Notes under the pieces: model-generated
What the model saw: only the letters and a program-made list of their open reading frames with translations
Database searches by the model: none
Told to the model about the DNA's origin: nothing
Source of the DNA: Tersicoccus mangrovi
GTDB lineage: Bacteria > Actinomycetota > Actinomycetes > Actinomycetales > Micrococcaceae
DNA length: 64,000 nucleotides
NCBI RefSeq assembly: GCF_036881825.1
Contig: NZ_JBAJMW010000007.1
Location: 1-64,000, forward strand
Direction of reading: 5' to 3'
Shown: positions 18,962 to 28,064 of the stretch, piece after piece
Layout: each line of letters starts with the position of its first letter
Position numbering within the stretch: the first letter of the stretch is position 1
Made by a program: the position numbers and the translations under genes

Positions 18962-20104
18962 TCAGATGCCGCCGAAGCGCTCCCGCAGGCGGGAGAACAC
19001 GCCGCTGCCGGCCGTCGCGGGCCTGGCGGAGGGCTTCTCCTCGTGCCGCAGGCCGGCGAGGCGACGCAGGAGTTCCTCCTGCTCGTCGTCGAGCCGGGTC
19101 GGCGTCTCCACGTGCAGGTGGATGCGCACGTCGCCGCGGCCCCCCGAGCGCAGGTGCGTGACGCCGAGGCCCTTGAGGGTGATGACCTCGCCGGACTGGC
19201 TGCCGGCCGCGACCCGCAGGGGCTGCGGCCCGTCGAAGGTGTCGAAGTCGATGACGGTGCCGAGCGCGGCCGCCGTCATCGGCAGCTGGAGCGTGGCGTG
19301 CAGGTCGTCGCCGTCGCGCACGAACGCGGGGTCCTTCGCGACCTGGATCTCGACGTACAGGTCGCCCTGCGGGCCACCGGCGACGCCGGCCTCGCCCTGG
19401 CCGCCGAGCTGGATGCGTGTGCCGGTCGCGACGCCGGCGGGGACCTTGAGGGTAAGGCTGCGGCGGCTGCGCACGCGCCCCTGGCCGGCGCACTCGTTGC
19501 AGGGGTTGCGGATCACGGTGCCGAAGCCCTGGCAGGTGGGGCACGGGGCCGTCGTCATGACCTGGCCGAGGATGGAGCGAACGGCCCGCTGGATCTGGCC
19601 GGTGCCGTGGCACACGTCGCACGTGGTCGGCGAGGTGCCCGGCTCGCAGCACGAGCCCGAGCATCGCTCGCACACGACGGCGGTCTCGAGTTCGATCGAC
19701 GTGTTGGTGCCGAACACCGCGTCCTTCAGGCTCACGCCGACGGAGATCAGCGCGTCCTGGCCGCGCCGCATCCGCGACGTCGGGCCGGCCGCACCCGCGC
19801 CGGCACCACCGAAGAACGTGTCGAAGATGTCCTGGAACCCGCCGAAGCCGGCGCCACCGAACCCTCCGCCGCCGCCGAAGCCGTTGGCGCTGCCGTTCTC
19901 GTTGCCGGTCGTGTCGTAGATCTGCCGCTTCTGCGGGTCGCTGAGCACCTCGTAGGCGTGGCTGACCTTCTTGAACTCCTCGGCGGCGTCGTCCCCCGGG
20001 TTCACATCGGGGTGCAGCTTGCGGGCCAGCTTGCGGTAGGCCTTCTTGATCTCTTCGCCGGTGGCGTCCCGGGACACACCCAGGACCTCGTAATGACTGG
20101 CCAC
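18962..20104 (-). CDS. dnaJ: Chaperone DnaJ (zinc-finger type, DnaJ2-like)
   Basis: DnaJ stimulates DnaK ATPase and holds unfolded chains. The 380-residue protein has a J domain with HPD at 31-33, then a Gly/Phe-rich region (about 70-100). Four cysteine motifs at about 145-210 bind two zinc ions, and two beta domains bind substrate. The first cysteine motif reads CERCSGSC, so its last Gly is replaced by Cys. The other three are canonical (CDVCHGTG, CPTCQGFG, CNECAGQG). The GTG at 20104 has GAAAGGA upstream. It lies 61 bases after hrcA and is expected to share the CIRCE-controlled transcript. Confidence 0.95.
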   Translation of the reverse strand: MASHYEVLGVSRDATGEEIKKAYRKLARKLHPDVNPGDDAAEEFKKVSHAYEVLSDPQKRQIYDTTGNENGSANGFGGGGGFGGAGFGGFQDIFDTFFGGAGAGAAGPTSRMRRGQDALISVGVSLKDAVFGTNTSIELETAVVCERCSGSCCEPGTSPTTCDVCHGTGQIQRAVRSILGQVMTTAPCPTCQGFGTVIRNPCNECAGQGRVRSRRSLTLKVPAGVATGTRIQLGGQGEAGVAGGPQGDLYVEIQVAKDPAFVRDGDDLHATLQLPMTAAALGTVIDFDTFDGPQPLRVAAGSQSGEVITLKGLGVTHLRSGGRGDVRIHLHVETPTRLDDEQEELLRRLAGLRHEEKPSARPATAGSGVFSRLRERFGGI

Positions 20105-20165
20105 AACGTCCTTTCACATCGTTTCTCGACACCGTCGGGCGCGTGCTGCGCACCTACGGCGAGCG

Positions 20166-21212
20166 TCAACCCGCGAGAATGCGGGACAGATAGCGGGCCA
20201 CCGCGCGCACGGCGGCCATGGAGGTCGGATAGTCCATCCGGGTCGGGCCCACGACCCCGAGCCGGGACGCGGCCGCCGGCCCGTAGCCCGAGGCGATGAC
20301 CGAGGCCTCACTGAGCGGCTCGTACGGGTTCTCGTGACCGATGCGCACGGTCACGCCGGCCTCGTCCTGCCCCATCTCCGACAACAACCGGAGCATCACG
20401 ACCTGTTCCTCGAGCGCCTCCAGCACCGGCAGGATCGTCAGCGGGAAGTCCCGGGTGGCCCGGGCGAGGTTCGCCGTCCCGGCCATCACGATGCGGTCCT
20501 GGCCCGCGAAACCGACGAGGGAGACGACCGCGGCGGCCAGGCGGTCCAGCAGCGGATCGGCCGGTGGGTGCTCGACCGGGGCGTCGGTGCCGGTCTCGGC
20601 GTCGATCGGTCCGCGCAGCCGGCCGAGCAGGGTCGGCACCTCGGTCAGGGGGCGCGCGTCGATCGCACCGAGCAGCCGGGTGCGCGCGTCGGCGAGCTCC
20701 TCGACCGTGACCGGCGACGCGAGCGGGACGACCCGCTGCTCGACGTGGCCGTTGCTCGTGATGAGCACGACGAGGGCACGGTCCTCGGCGAGCGCGACGA
20801 CGTCGAGGTGGCGCACCCGCGCGTCGCCGATCGTCGGGTACTGGATCAGGGCGACCTGGTGGGTGAGCTGGGCGAGCAGGCGCGCCGTCTTCTCCATGAC
20901 GTCGTCGAGGTCGTTCGCCTCGTCGAGCAGGGTCTGGATCGCGCGGCGCTCGGCCTGCGAGAGTGGCTTGACGTCCGAGATCCGGTCGACGAACAACCGG
21001 TAGCCCGCATCCGTGGGCACCCGGCCGGCGCTCGTGTGCGGGGCCACGATGAGCCCCTCCTCCTCGAGCACCGCCATGTCGTTGCGGATGGTCGCCGACG
21101 ACACGCCGAGACGGTGCCGGTCGACCAGGGCGCGGGATCCGACGGGCTCACGGAACTGGACGTAGTCCTCCACGATGGCGCGCAGCACGTTCAATCGCCG
21201 CGAATCGCTCAC
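20166..21212 (-). CDS. hrcA: Heat-inducible transcription repressor HrcA
   Basis: HrcA binds CIRCE operators and represses chaperone genes until heat or GroEL shortage releases it. The 348-residue protein begins with the winged-helix domain SDSRRLNVLRAIVEDYV, containing GVSSATIRNDMAVLEEEGLI. HTSAGRVPTDAGYRLFVD follows, and then a GAF-like effector region. The frame is open to 21353, but the GTG at 21212 has a perfect AGGAGGT ten bases upstream and gives the family start. A CIRCE element lies about 120 bases upstream, so the gene is autoregulated. dnaJ and rsmE follow. Confidence 0.96.
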   Translation of the reverse strand: MSDSRRLNVLRAIVEDYVQFREPVGSRALVDRHRLGVSSATIRNDMAVLEEEGLIVAPHTSAGRVPTDAGYRLFVDRISDVKPLSQAERRAIQTLLDEANDLDDVMEKTARLLAQLTHQVALIQYPTIGDARVRHLDVVALAEDRALVVLITSNGHVEQRVVPLASPVTVEELADARTRLLGAIDARPLTEVPTLLGRLRGPIDAETGTDAPVEHPPADPLLDRLAAAVVSLVGFAGQDRIVMAGTANLARATRDFPLTILPVLEALEEQVVMLRLLSEMGQDEAGVTVRIGHENPYEPLSEASVIASGYGPAAASRLGVVGPTRMDYPTSMAAVRAVARYLSRILAG

Positions 21213-21333
21213 TGCCGCACCTCCTGTGGCGGTCTCGACGGGCCTCGTGCCGCTGGCCGCCGCGGCGGCCGGACCACGGGTCCGCCCCGCACCACCAGCA
21301 TCGAGGTCGAGCATCGGACTCGAGCACTGACGG

Positions 21334-21360
21334 TTAGCACTCGGGAAGCTCAAGTGCCAA
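21334..21360 (-). promoter_or_regulatory. CIRCE operator (HrcA binding site) upstream of hrcA
   Basis: TTAGCACTC, nine bases, then AAGTGCCAA matches the CIRCE consensus TTAGCACTC-N9-GAGTGCTAA with two mismatches in the right arm. On the minus strand TTGGCA (21360-21355) and CTAACC (21337-21332) are 17 bases apart and could be the -35 and -10 boxes. Bound HrcA would then sit on the promoter. The site is only about 24 bases from the -10 box of the divergent DUF3097 gene. Confidence 0.88.
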
Positions 21361-21383
21361 GTCTAGTACGGGTGCCCCGTTGC

Positions 21384-21389
21384 TAGCAT
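21384..21389 (+). promoter_or_regulatory. Candidate -10 box TAGCAT for the DUF3097 gene
   Basis: TAGCAT lies about 78 bases before the GTG at 21467 and just downstream of the CIRCE operator on the other strand. A second TANNNT-like sequence is absent nearby. The -35 box is not clear. Confidence 0.35.
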
Positions 21390-21466
21390 GTAGGCGCCCG
21401 CGGCCGGCCCGGCCCGGCGCCCCGGGAGGATCGACGACTCCCGGATCCGAGCTGCCAGGAGGACGC

Positions 21467-22354
21467 GTGCACGACTACGACTGGGGCCCGCAGGACCTGA
21501 CGACGGCGAACACGGGACGGCAGTCCGGGCGCGTCCGGCAGGACGTGCCCGCGGTGCCCGCCCGCCGCGGTCTCGTGCTCGAGGACGGCGCCAGCGGGTT
21601 CGTCGGGGAACTGATGCGTGTCGAGCGCACCGCGGGGATGATCGTCATGGTCCTCGAGGGCCGTGGCGGGCGCACCCGCTCCTTCCCGCTCGGTCACGGC
21701 TTCCTGCTCGAGGGGCGGCCGGTCGAGATCACCGCACCCGGCGCCGCCGGAACGAACAGTGCCGCCGCTCCCGCCGCCCCGGCGCGCACCGCGTCGGGGT
21801 CCGTCCGCGGAGCGACCACACGGGCCCGCGTCGCCCGCGCCAGCCGCATCTGGGTCGAGGGCAAGCACGACGCCGAACTGGTCGAGAAGGTCTGGGGCGA
21901 CGACCTGCGCGAGGAGGGCATCGTCGTCGAGCCGCTTGGTGGGATCGACGACCTCGTCGGTGCCATCCGCGATTTCGAGCCCGGCCCGCAGCGCCGGCTC
22001 GGGGTGCTCGTCGACCACCTGGTGCCGGGCAGCAAGGAGTCCCGCATCGCCCAGGACGCCCTGCGCGTGCCGGGTGCGGCGTCGAACGTCCTCGTCGTCG
22101 GGCACCCCTACGTCGACGTGTGGCAGGTGATCAAGCCGGCGGTGCTCGGCATCGACGCGTGGCCCGTCATCGCCCGCGGGCAGGACTGGAAGACCGGCAT
22201 CCTCGCCGGACTCGGCTGGCCGCACGCCGGCCCGATCGACGTCGCGCGCGGGTGGCAGCGGCTGCTGGCGTCCGTGCACACCTACACCGACCTCGAACCG
22301 GCGATGCTCGGCCGTGTCGAGGAGGTCATCGACTTCCTGACCGTCTCGGGCTGA
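21467..22354 (+). CDS. DUF3097 family protein with TOPRIM-like signature
   Basis: The 295-residue protein starts at a GTG preceded by AGGAGG at 21457-21462 and opens with MHDYDWGPQDL. It fits the actinobacterial DUF3097 family, whose function is not established. The N-terminal 90 residues form a compact domain, followed by an Ala, Pro and Thr-rich linker (about 92-122). The C-terminal part begins RIWVEGKHDAELVEKVW and continues to LGVLVDHLVPGSKES. An invariant-looking Glu131 after a hydrophobic strand, followed by Asp183 and His185 after another, resembles the TOPRIM fold of primases and RNase M5. That reading is inference. It is divergent from hrcA, separated by the CIRCE region, and is followed by the DUF4870 gene. 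Confidence 0.82.
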   Translation: MHDYDWGPQDLTTANTGRQSGRVRQDVPAVPARRGLVLEDGASGFVGELMRVERTAGMIVMVLEGRGGRTRSFPLGHGFLLEGRPVEITAPGAAGTNSAAAPAAPARTASGSVRGATTRARVARASRIWVEGKHDAELVEKVWGDDLREEGIVVEPLGGIDDLVGAIRDFEPGPQRRLGVLVDHLVPGSKESRIAQDALRVPGAASNVLVVGHPYVDVWQVIKPAVLGIDAWPVIARGQDWKTGILAGLGWPHAGPIDVARGWQRLLASVHTYTDLEPAMLGRVEEVIDFLTVSG

Positions 22355-22384
22355 CCGTGTCGGGCTGACCGTATCGGTTCGACC
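22343..22384 (+). repeat. Three tandem 14-bp units across the DUF3097 stop codon
   Basis: GTCTCGGGCTGACC, GTGTCGGGCTGACC and GTATCGGTTCGACC follow one another at 22343, 22357 and 22371. The first unit contains the stop codon of the DUF3097 gene. The first two differ by one base and the third by about four. It looks like a small slippage duplication. Confidence 0.8.
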
Positions 22385-22474
22385 TCCTGGCGCTGACCTG
22401 CGCGGCGATCTCGACGCGGCCGGGATCACGTCCCGGAGCGCTGTTCCCTGACCGGGAGGGTGCCGTGTGCCCGG

Positions 22475-22480
22475 TACAAT
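22475..22480 (+). promoter_or_regulatory. -10 box TACAAT for the DUF4870 gene
   Basis: TACAAT is a near-consensus -10 hexamer 80 bases before the GTG at 22561, implying an untranslated leader of about 73 bases. No TTG-type -35 is visible at the right distance. Confidence 0.55.
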
Positions 22481-22560
22481 AGTCGCGGCGCGGACCGCTC
22501 CGTGGCCGCGCCGGTCACCGAACGCGTGGGCCGTCCTGGACGGTCCGCAGAGAGGCAGTC

Positions 22561-22983
22561 GTGTCGCAGACCCCCCGGCAGGAGAGCCCCGGTGCCAGCC
22601 ACGGCCACGCAGGCGACTACACCGGTGTCCCGGCCAACGCCCTGCCTCTGACGGCGACCGAGGACCGGCAGTGGGCCACCATGGCGCACTTCGGCGGCAT
22701 CCTCGGCTGTGTCCCCTCGCTGGTCATCTACCTCGTGTTCCGCGAACGCGGCCCCTTCACCGCGCAGGAATCCCACGAGGCCCTCAACTTCACGGTCCCG
22801 CCGACCATCGTCGCGGTGCTGTGCAACGTGCTCGCGCTCATCCCCGTCGTGGGCTGGGTGTTCGCGCTCCTCGCGGCCGCGCTGTGGCTCGGCGTCACCG
22901 CCTTCTCCGTGATCGCCGGCGTGCACGCCAACCGGGGCGAGCCCTACCGGTACCCGGTCAACCTCCGCCTCATCCGGGGCTGA
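22561..22983 (+). CDS. DUF4870 domain membrane protein
   Basis: The 140-residue protein has a polar N-terminus of about 35 residues, then EDRQWATMAHFGGILGCVPSLVIYLVFRERG. Two more hydrophobic stretches come around VPPTIVAVLCNVLALIP and VFALLAAALWLGVTAFSVIAG, with the motif AQESHEALNFT between helices. This pattern of three to four helices and a QA/NFQ-like loop is characteristic of DUF4870, small membrane proteins of unknown role. A weak AGAGAGGC precedes the GTG. The gene converges on hemW with 35 bases between them. Confidence 0.85.
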   Translation: MSQTPRQESPGASHGHAGDYTGVPANALPLTATEDRQWATMAHFGGILGCVPSLVIYLVFRERGPFTAQESHEALNFTVPPTIVAVLCNVLALIPVVGWVFALLAAALWLGVTAFSVIAGVHANRGEPYRYPVNLRLIRG

Positions 22984-23018
22984 CGAGAGCGTCTCTCCCC
23001 GGTGGGAGGGGCCGCGGC

Positions 23019-24248
23019 TCAGTCCTCGAGCAGGCGCCGCACGACGGCGTCCGCGAGCAGGCGACCGCGCAGCGTGAGGCGCAGCGCCCCGGCGAAGGCC
23101 GCGGCCGGCTCGACCAGTTCCTCGGCGATCAGCGCCGCGACCTGACGTCGGCCGGATGCCCCGAGCGTCGCCACCGGCAGGCCCTCGGCCAGCCGGGTGC
23201 GCAGCATGACGTCCTCGACGTGCCGGGTCGACGGGTCGAGCGTCTCCCGGCCCGCGGCCGGTGACTCCCCCGCCGCCAGCCGGGCGGCGTACGCCGTCGG
23301 GTGCTTGACGTTCCACCAGCGCACGCCGCCGACGTGGGAGTGGGCACCGGGCCCGATCCCCCACCAGTCGCCGCTGCGCCAGTAGGCCACGTTGTGCCGG
23401 CAGGCGTGGTCGACGCCGCGGGCCCAGTTGCTCACCTCGTACCAGTCCATGCCCGCCGCCCGCAGCCGCGCGTCGGCGAGCTCGTACTTGGCGGCGTGGT
23501 CGTCGTCGTCGACGTCGGGCACCTGGCCGCGGCGGATCCGCGCCGCGAGGCGCGTGCCCTCCTCGATGATCAGCGCGTAGGCCGAGATGTGGTCGGGCTC
23601 GCAGGCCAGCGCGGCGTCGAGGGACTGTTCCCAGTCGCCGAGGCTCTCCCCCGGCGTGCCGTAGATGAGGTCCAGGCTCACGTCCAGCCCGGCCTCGCGG
23701 GCCCAGGCGACGGCCTGCGGCACGTTGTCCGGGTTGTGGGTGCGGTCCAGGACGGCGAGGACGTGGGGAACGGCGGACTGCATGCCGAACGAGACGCGGG
23801 TGACGCCGGCGGCGGCGAGGCGCGCGAGGCTCTCCGGGGTCACCGAGTCCGGGTTCGCCTCGGTGGTGATCTCGACGTCGTCGGCGAAGGTCCAGCGGGA
23901 CCGGGCCGCGTCGACGATGCGGATCAGGTCCTCGGCCGGCAGCAGGGTCGGGGTGCCGCCGCCGAAGAAGACGGTGTGCACGGGCCGATCGCCGATGCGG
24001 GCCTCCGCCAGCACCGTGGCCGCGAGGTCCACCTCGGCGACGGCGCGGGACGCGTACTCGGCCTGGCTGCCCCCGCCGCCGAGCTCCGTCGCGGTGTAGG
24101 TGTTGAAGTCGCAGTATCCGCAGCGCACCGCGCAGAACGGGATGTGGACGTAGAGGCTGAAGGTGCGGTCCGCGGCGCCGTCGGCGACGGTGGCGGGCAG
24201 CCGACCGTCGGCCGGAGCCGGGTCGGCGAGGGGCAGAGCGCTGGGCAT
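23019..24248 (-). CDS. hemW: Radical SAM heme chaperone HemW
   Basis: HemW is a radical S-adenosylmethionine protein that binds and delivers heme; it was long annotated as oxygen-independent coproporphyrinogen oxidase. The 409-residue protein has the CX3CX2C iron-sulfur motif at Cys39, Cys43 and Cys46 (PFCAVRCGYCDFNT). VFFGGGTPTLLP binds the cofactor, and CRHNVAYWRSGDWWGIGPGAHS is the HemW signature. The C-terminal HemN-like domain follows. It starts eight bases after the lepA stop, and the lepA-hemW pair is a common actinobacterial arrangement. Confidence 0.94.
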   Translation of the reverse strand: MPSALPLADPAPADGRLPATVADGAADRTFSLYVHIPFCAVRCGYCDFNTYTATELGGGGSQAEYASRAVAEVDLAATVLAEARIGDRPVHTVFFGGGTPTLLPAEDLIRIVDAARSRWTFADDVEITTEANPDSVTPESLARLAAAGVTRVSFGMQSAVPHVLAVLDRTHNPDNVPQAVAWAREAGLDVSLDLIYGTPGESLGDWEQSLDAALACEPDHISAYALIIEEGTRLAARIRRGQVPDVDDDDHAAKYELADARLRAAGMDWYEVSNWARGVDHACRHNVAYWRSGDWWGIGPGAHSHVGGVRWWNVKHPTAYAARLAAGESPAAGRETLDPSTRHVEDVMLRTRLAEGLPVATLGASGRRQVAALIAEELVEPAAAFAGALRLTLRGRLLADAVVRRLLED

Positions 24249-24255
24249 CGCGGGG

Positions 24256-26121
<1,866 letters not shown>

Positions 26122-26273
26122 GGATAGCCCTCACTCAGGACGGATGGCGGACGGGTGGAGTACCGGGCCGTCCAACGACGGCGGTTCACCTTCCAGTCTC
26201 CCACGAAGCGCACCGGCCGCCGCCGCGACGGCACGCCGTCGGGCGGCCTCCCCCTTCTCGTCGTGGGCTCTGC

Positions 26274-26279
26274 TAGACT
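26274..26279 (+). promoter_or_regulatory. -10 box TAGACT for rpsT
   Basis: TAGACT in CTGCTAGACTT lies 137 bases before the rpsT GTG, implying an untranslated leader of about 130 bases. Long leaders are common for S20, which represses its own translation. The remainder of the 26122-26415 gap shows no other gene. Confidence 0.45.
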
Positions 26280-26415
26280 TGACCGCTGTGTGTCCGTTGG
26301 TCGACGGGCACGAACCGGGTCGATCCGCCACTACGGTGCCCCACGCCGTTCTCAGTCTTCTCGACCCACTGCCCTCAGACCGCACACCCGTTTCCCGCAG
26401 GAAAGAGATCAGCAC

Positions 26416-26676
26416 GTGGCCAACATCAAGTCCCAGAAGAAGCGCATTCTCACCAACGAGAAGGCGCGTCTGCGCAACAACTCCTACAAGTCGGAGCTGC
26501 GTACCGCCATCCGCGCCGTCCACACCGCGCTGACCGCCGGCGACAAGGAGGCCGCCACCACGGCCCTGAAGAACGCCAGCAAGAAGCTCGACAAGGCCGT
26601 CAGCAAGGGTGTCATCCACAAGAACAACGCGGCCAACCGCAAGTCCTCGATCGCCAAGCAGGTCTCCAGCCTCTGA
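26416..26676 (+). CDS. rpsT: 30S ribosomal protein S20
   Basis: S20 binds 16S rRNA early in small-subunit assembly. The 86-residue, Lys/Arg-rich helical protein starts MANIKSQKKRILTNEKARLRN and contains SYKSELRTAIRAV and VIHKNNAANRKSSIA, exactly as in the family. The start is the GTG at 26416, with AGGAAAGAG upstream. The open frame extends to 26155 but that part has no family similarity. The gene is single and ends before a strong bidirectional terminator. Confidence 0.96.
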   Translation: MANIKSQKKRILTNEKARLRNNSYKSELRTAIRAVHTALTAGDKEAATTALKNASKKLDKAVSKGVIHKNNAANRKSSIAKQVSSL

Positions 26677-26748
26677 GCTGACGCGTCGAGCGACGCCGGC
26701 AGCGCGAACGCACCGCGCCGGCGGCCGCCCCGCACTCGAGGATCCCGT

Positions 26749-26779
26749 TGTGGCCCGGACCGATGCGGTCCGGGCCACA
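26749..26779. terminator. 14-bp stem terminator between rpsT and holA
   Basis: TGTGGCCCGGACCG at 26749-26762 is perfectly complementary to 26766-26779 across an ATG loop. It stands between two converging genes and can serve both. There is no T-run on either side. Confidence 0.75.
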
Positions 26780-26804
26780 GCTGTGTCCGGGGGCGCGTGA
26801 ACGC

Positions 26805-27908
26805 CTACGGGCGACCGGCCGCGATGAGCATGACGGCGCTTTCCACGGCGTACTCGGGGTCCCGCGACTCGCCCTTGACCTGTGCGTCGGCGGCCGCGAG
26901 GGCTGTCAGCGCCGCGGCCAGGNCGGCGCTTTCCACGGCGTACTCGGGGTCCCGCGACTCGCCCTTGACCTGTGCGTCGGCGGCCGCGAGGGCTGTCAGC
27001 GCCGCGGCCAGGTGCTCCTCGGAGAACCGGGACGCCTCCCGTCGCGCCTGGTCGATCTGCCAGGGTGCCATCGACAGCTGACCGGCCAGGGCAGCCGACG
27101 ACCCGCGCAGGCCGTACACCTTGGCGACGGCACGCACCTTCATCGCCAGGGCGGCGACGAGCGGCACCGGGTCGACACCGGTGGCGAAGGCGTGACGCAA
27201 CGTCGCCATGGCGCGGACGCTGTTGCCGGACAGGGCGGCGTCGGCCACCTTGAACGCCGTGGCCTCGACACGGCCGCCGTAGTAGCGCTCGACGGTCTCG
27301 GCGTCGACGGTCGTCTCCGTGTCGGAGATGAGCTGGTCGCAGGCCGAGGCGAGCTCGGGCAGGCTCGACCCGACCGCGCTGACGAGGGCCCGCACGGCGT
27401 CGGCCTCGATCCGGCGGCGACCGGCCCGGAACTCGGCGGTGACGAAGTCCATCTTGTCGCTGTCCCGCTTGAGGGGCTGGCAGTCCACCGTCGGCACCGC
27501 AGCCGCCTTGAGGGCGTCGAGGAGCTTCTTGCCGCGGTTGCCGCCCGCGTGCCAGAGGACCAGGTAGACCTCGGGTTCGGGATTGGCGAGGTAGGTCAGG
27601 GCGTCCGTGAGGAAGTCGTCGGTCATGCCGGCCAGGCCGGTGACCTCGATGAGGATGGTCTCCCCAAACAGGGAGGGGCTGGCGATCATGGTCAGCTGCC
27701 CGGCGGCATAGGCGGCGGCGTCGAGCTGCTGGATCTGCAGGTCCGCGCTGTTCTCCCGCAGCTGGGCGCGGATCCGCTGGCGCGCCCGCTGGGCGAGCAG
27801 GTCCTCGGCGCCGCTGAGCAGGACGACGGGGGCGGCGGCGACCTCGCGCCACGGGATGAGGGCGGCGGGAGCCTTGCCGCGGGAGGCGGCGGTGGTACGA
27901 GCGGCCAC
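26805..27908 (-). CDS. holA: DNA polymerase III subunit delta (carries an assembly duplication)
   Basis: Delta is the clamp-loader wrench that opens the sliding clamp. The protein shows the family pattern: WREVAAAPVVLLSGAEDLLAQRA at the N-terminus, then the AAA+-like core without a P-loop, then YGGRVEATAFKVADAAL and the helical collar domain. The GTG at 27908 has GAGGAGG nine bases upstream; the frame runs to 28001 but without similarity. Near the C-terminus LAAALTALAAADAQVKGESR is encoded twice because 89 bp are duplicated around a single N at 26923. The true protein is probably about 337 residues rather than 367. It lies downstream of comEC in the same direction, the usual comEA-comEC-holA order. 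Confidence 0.92.
   Translation of the reverse strand: MAARTTAASRGKAPAALIPWREVAAAPVVLLSGAEDLLAQRARQRIRAQLRENSADLQIQQLDAAAYAAGQLTMIASPSLFGETILIEVTGLAGMTDDFLTDALTYLANPEPEVYLVLWHAGGNRGKKLLDALKAAAVPTVDCQPLKRDSDKMDFVTAEFRAGRRRIEADAVRALVSAVGSSLPELASACDQLISDTETTVDAETVERYYGGRVEATAFKVADAALSGNSVRAMATLRHAFATGVDPVPLVAALAMKVRAVAKVYGLRGSSAALAGQLSMAPWQIDQARREASRFSEEHLAAALTALAAADAQVKGESRDPEYAVESAXLAAALTALAAADAQVKGESRDPEYAVESAVMLIAAGRP
26834..27012. repeat. 89-bp exact duplication flanking a single N (probable contig-join artefact)
   Basis: Bases 26834-26922 and 26924-27012 appear identical, separated by an unknown base at 26923. The period is 90 bases, so the holA frame is kept by chance. A one-N gap between perfect copies is what results when two overlapping contigs are joined without merging their ends. 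Confidence 0.9.
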
Positions 27909-28064
27909 GACGGCAGCCCTCCTCGGGACGAACGGGGCGGAAGACACGGCGTGACACCGGCCCGGGCGGGAGGGTGACGACGTCGACTTCGAGCATCCCA
28001 TGGGCCGCCGACAAATCGCGACACGGACGAACCGCGCGGGCGCCGTCGCCCTGCCGTGCGACGG

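Noticed and set aside
26834..27012. Genuine 30-residue internal repeat in HolA
   Set aside because: The two copies are identical at the DNA level and separated by an N, which points to a contig join rather than evolution.
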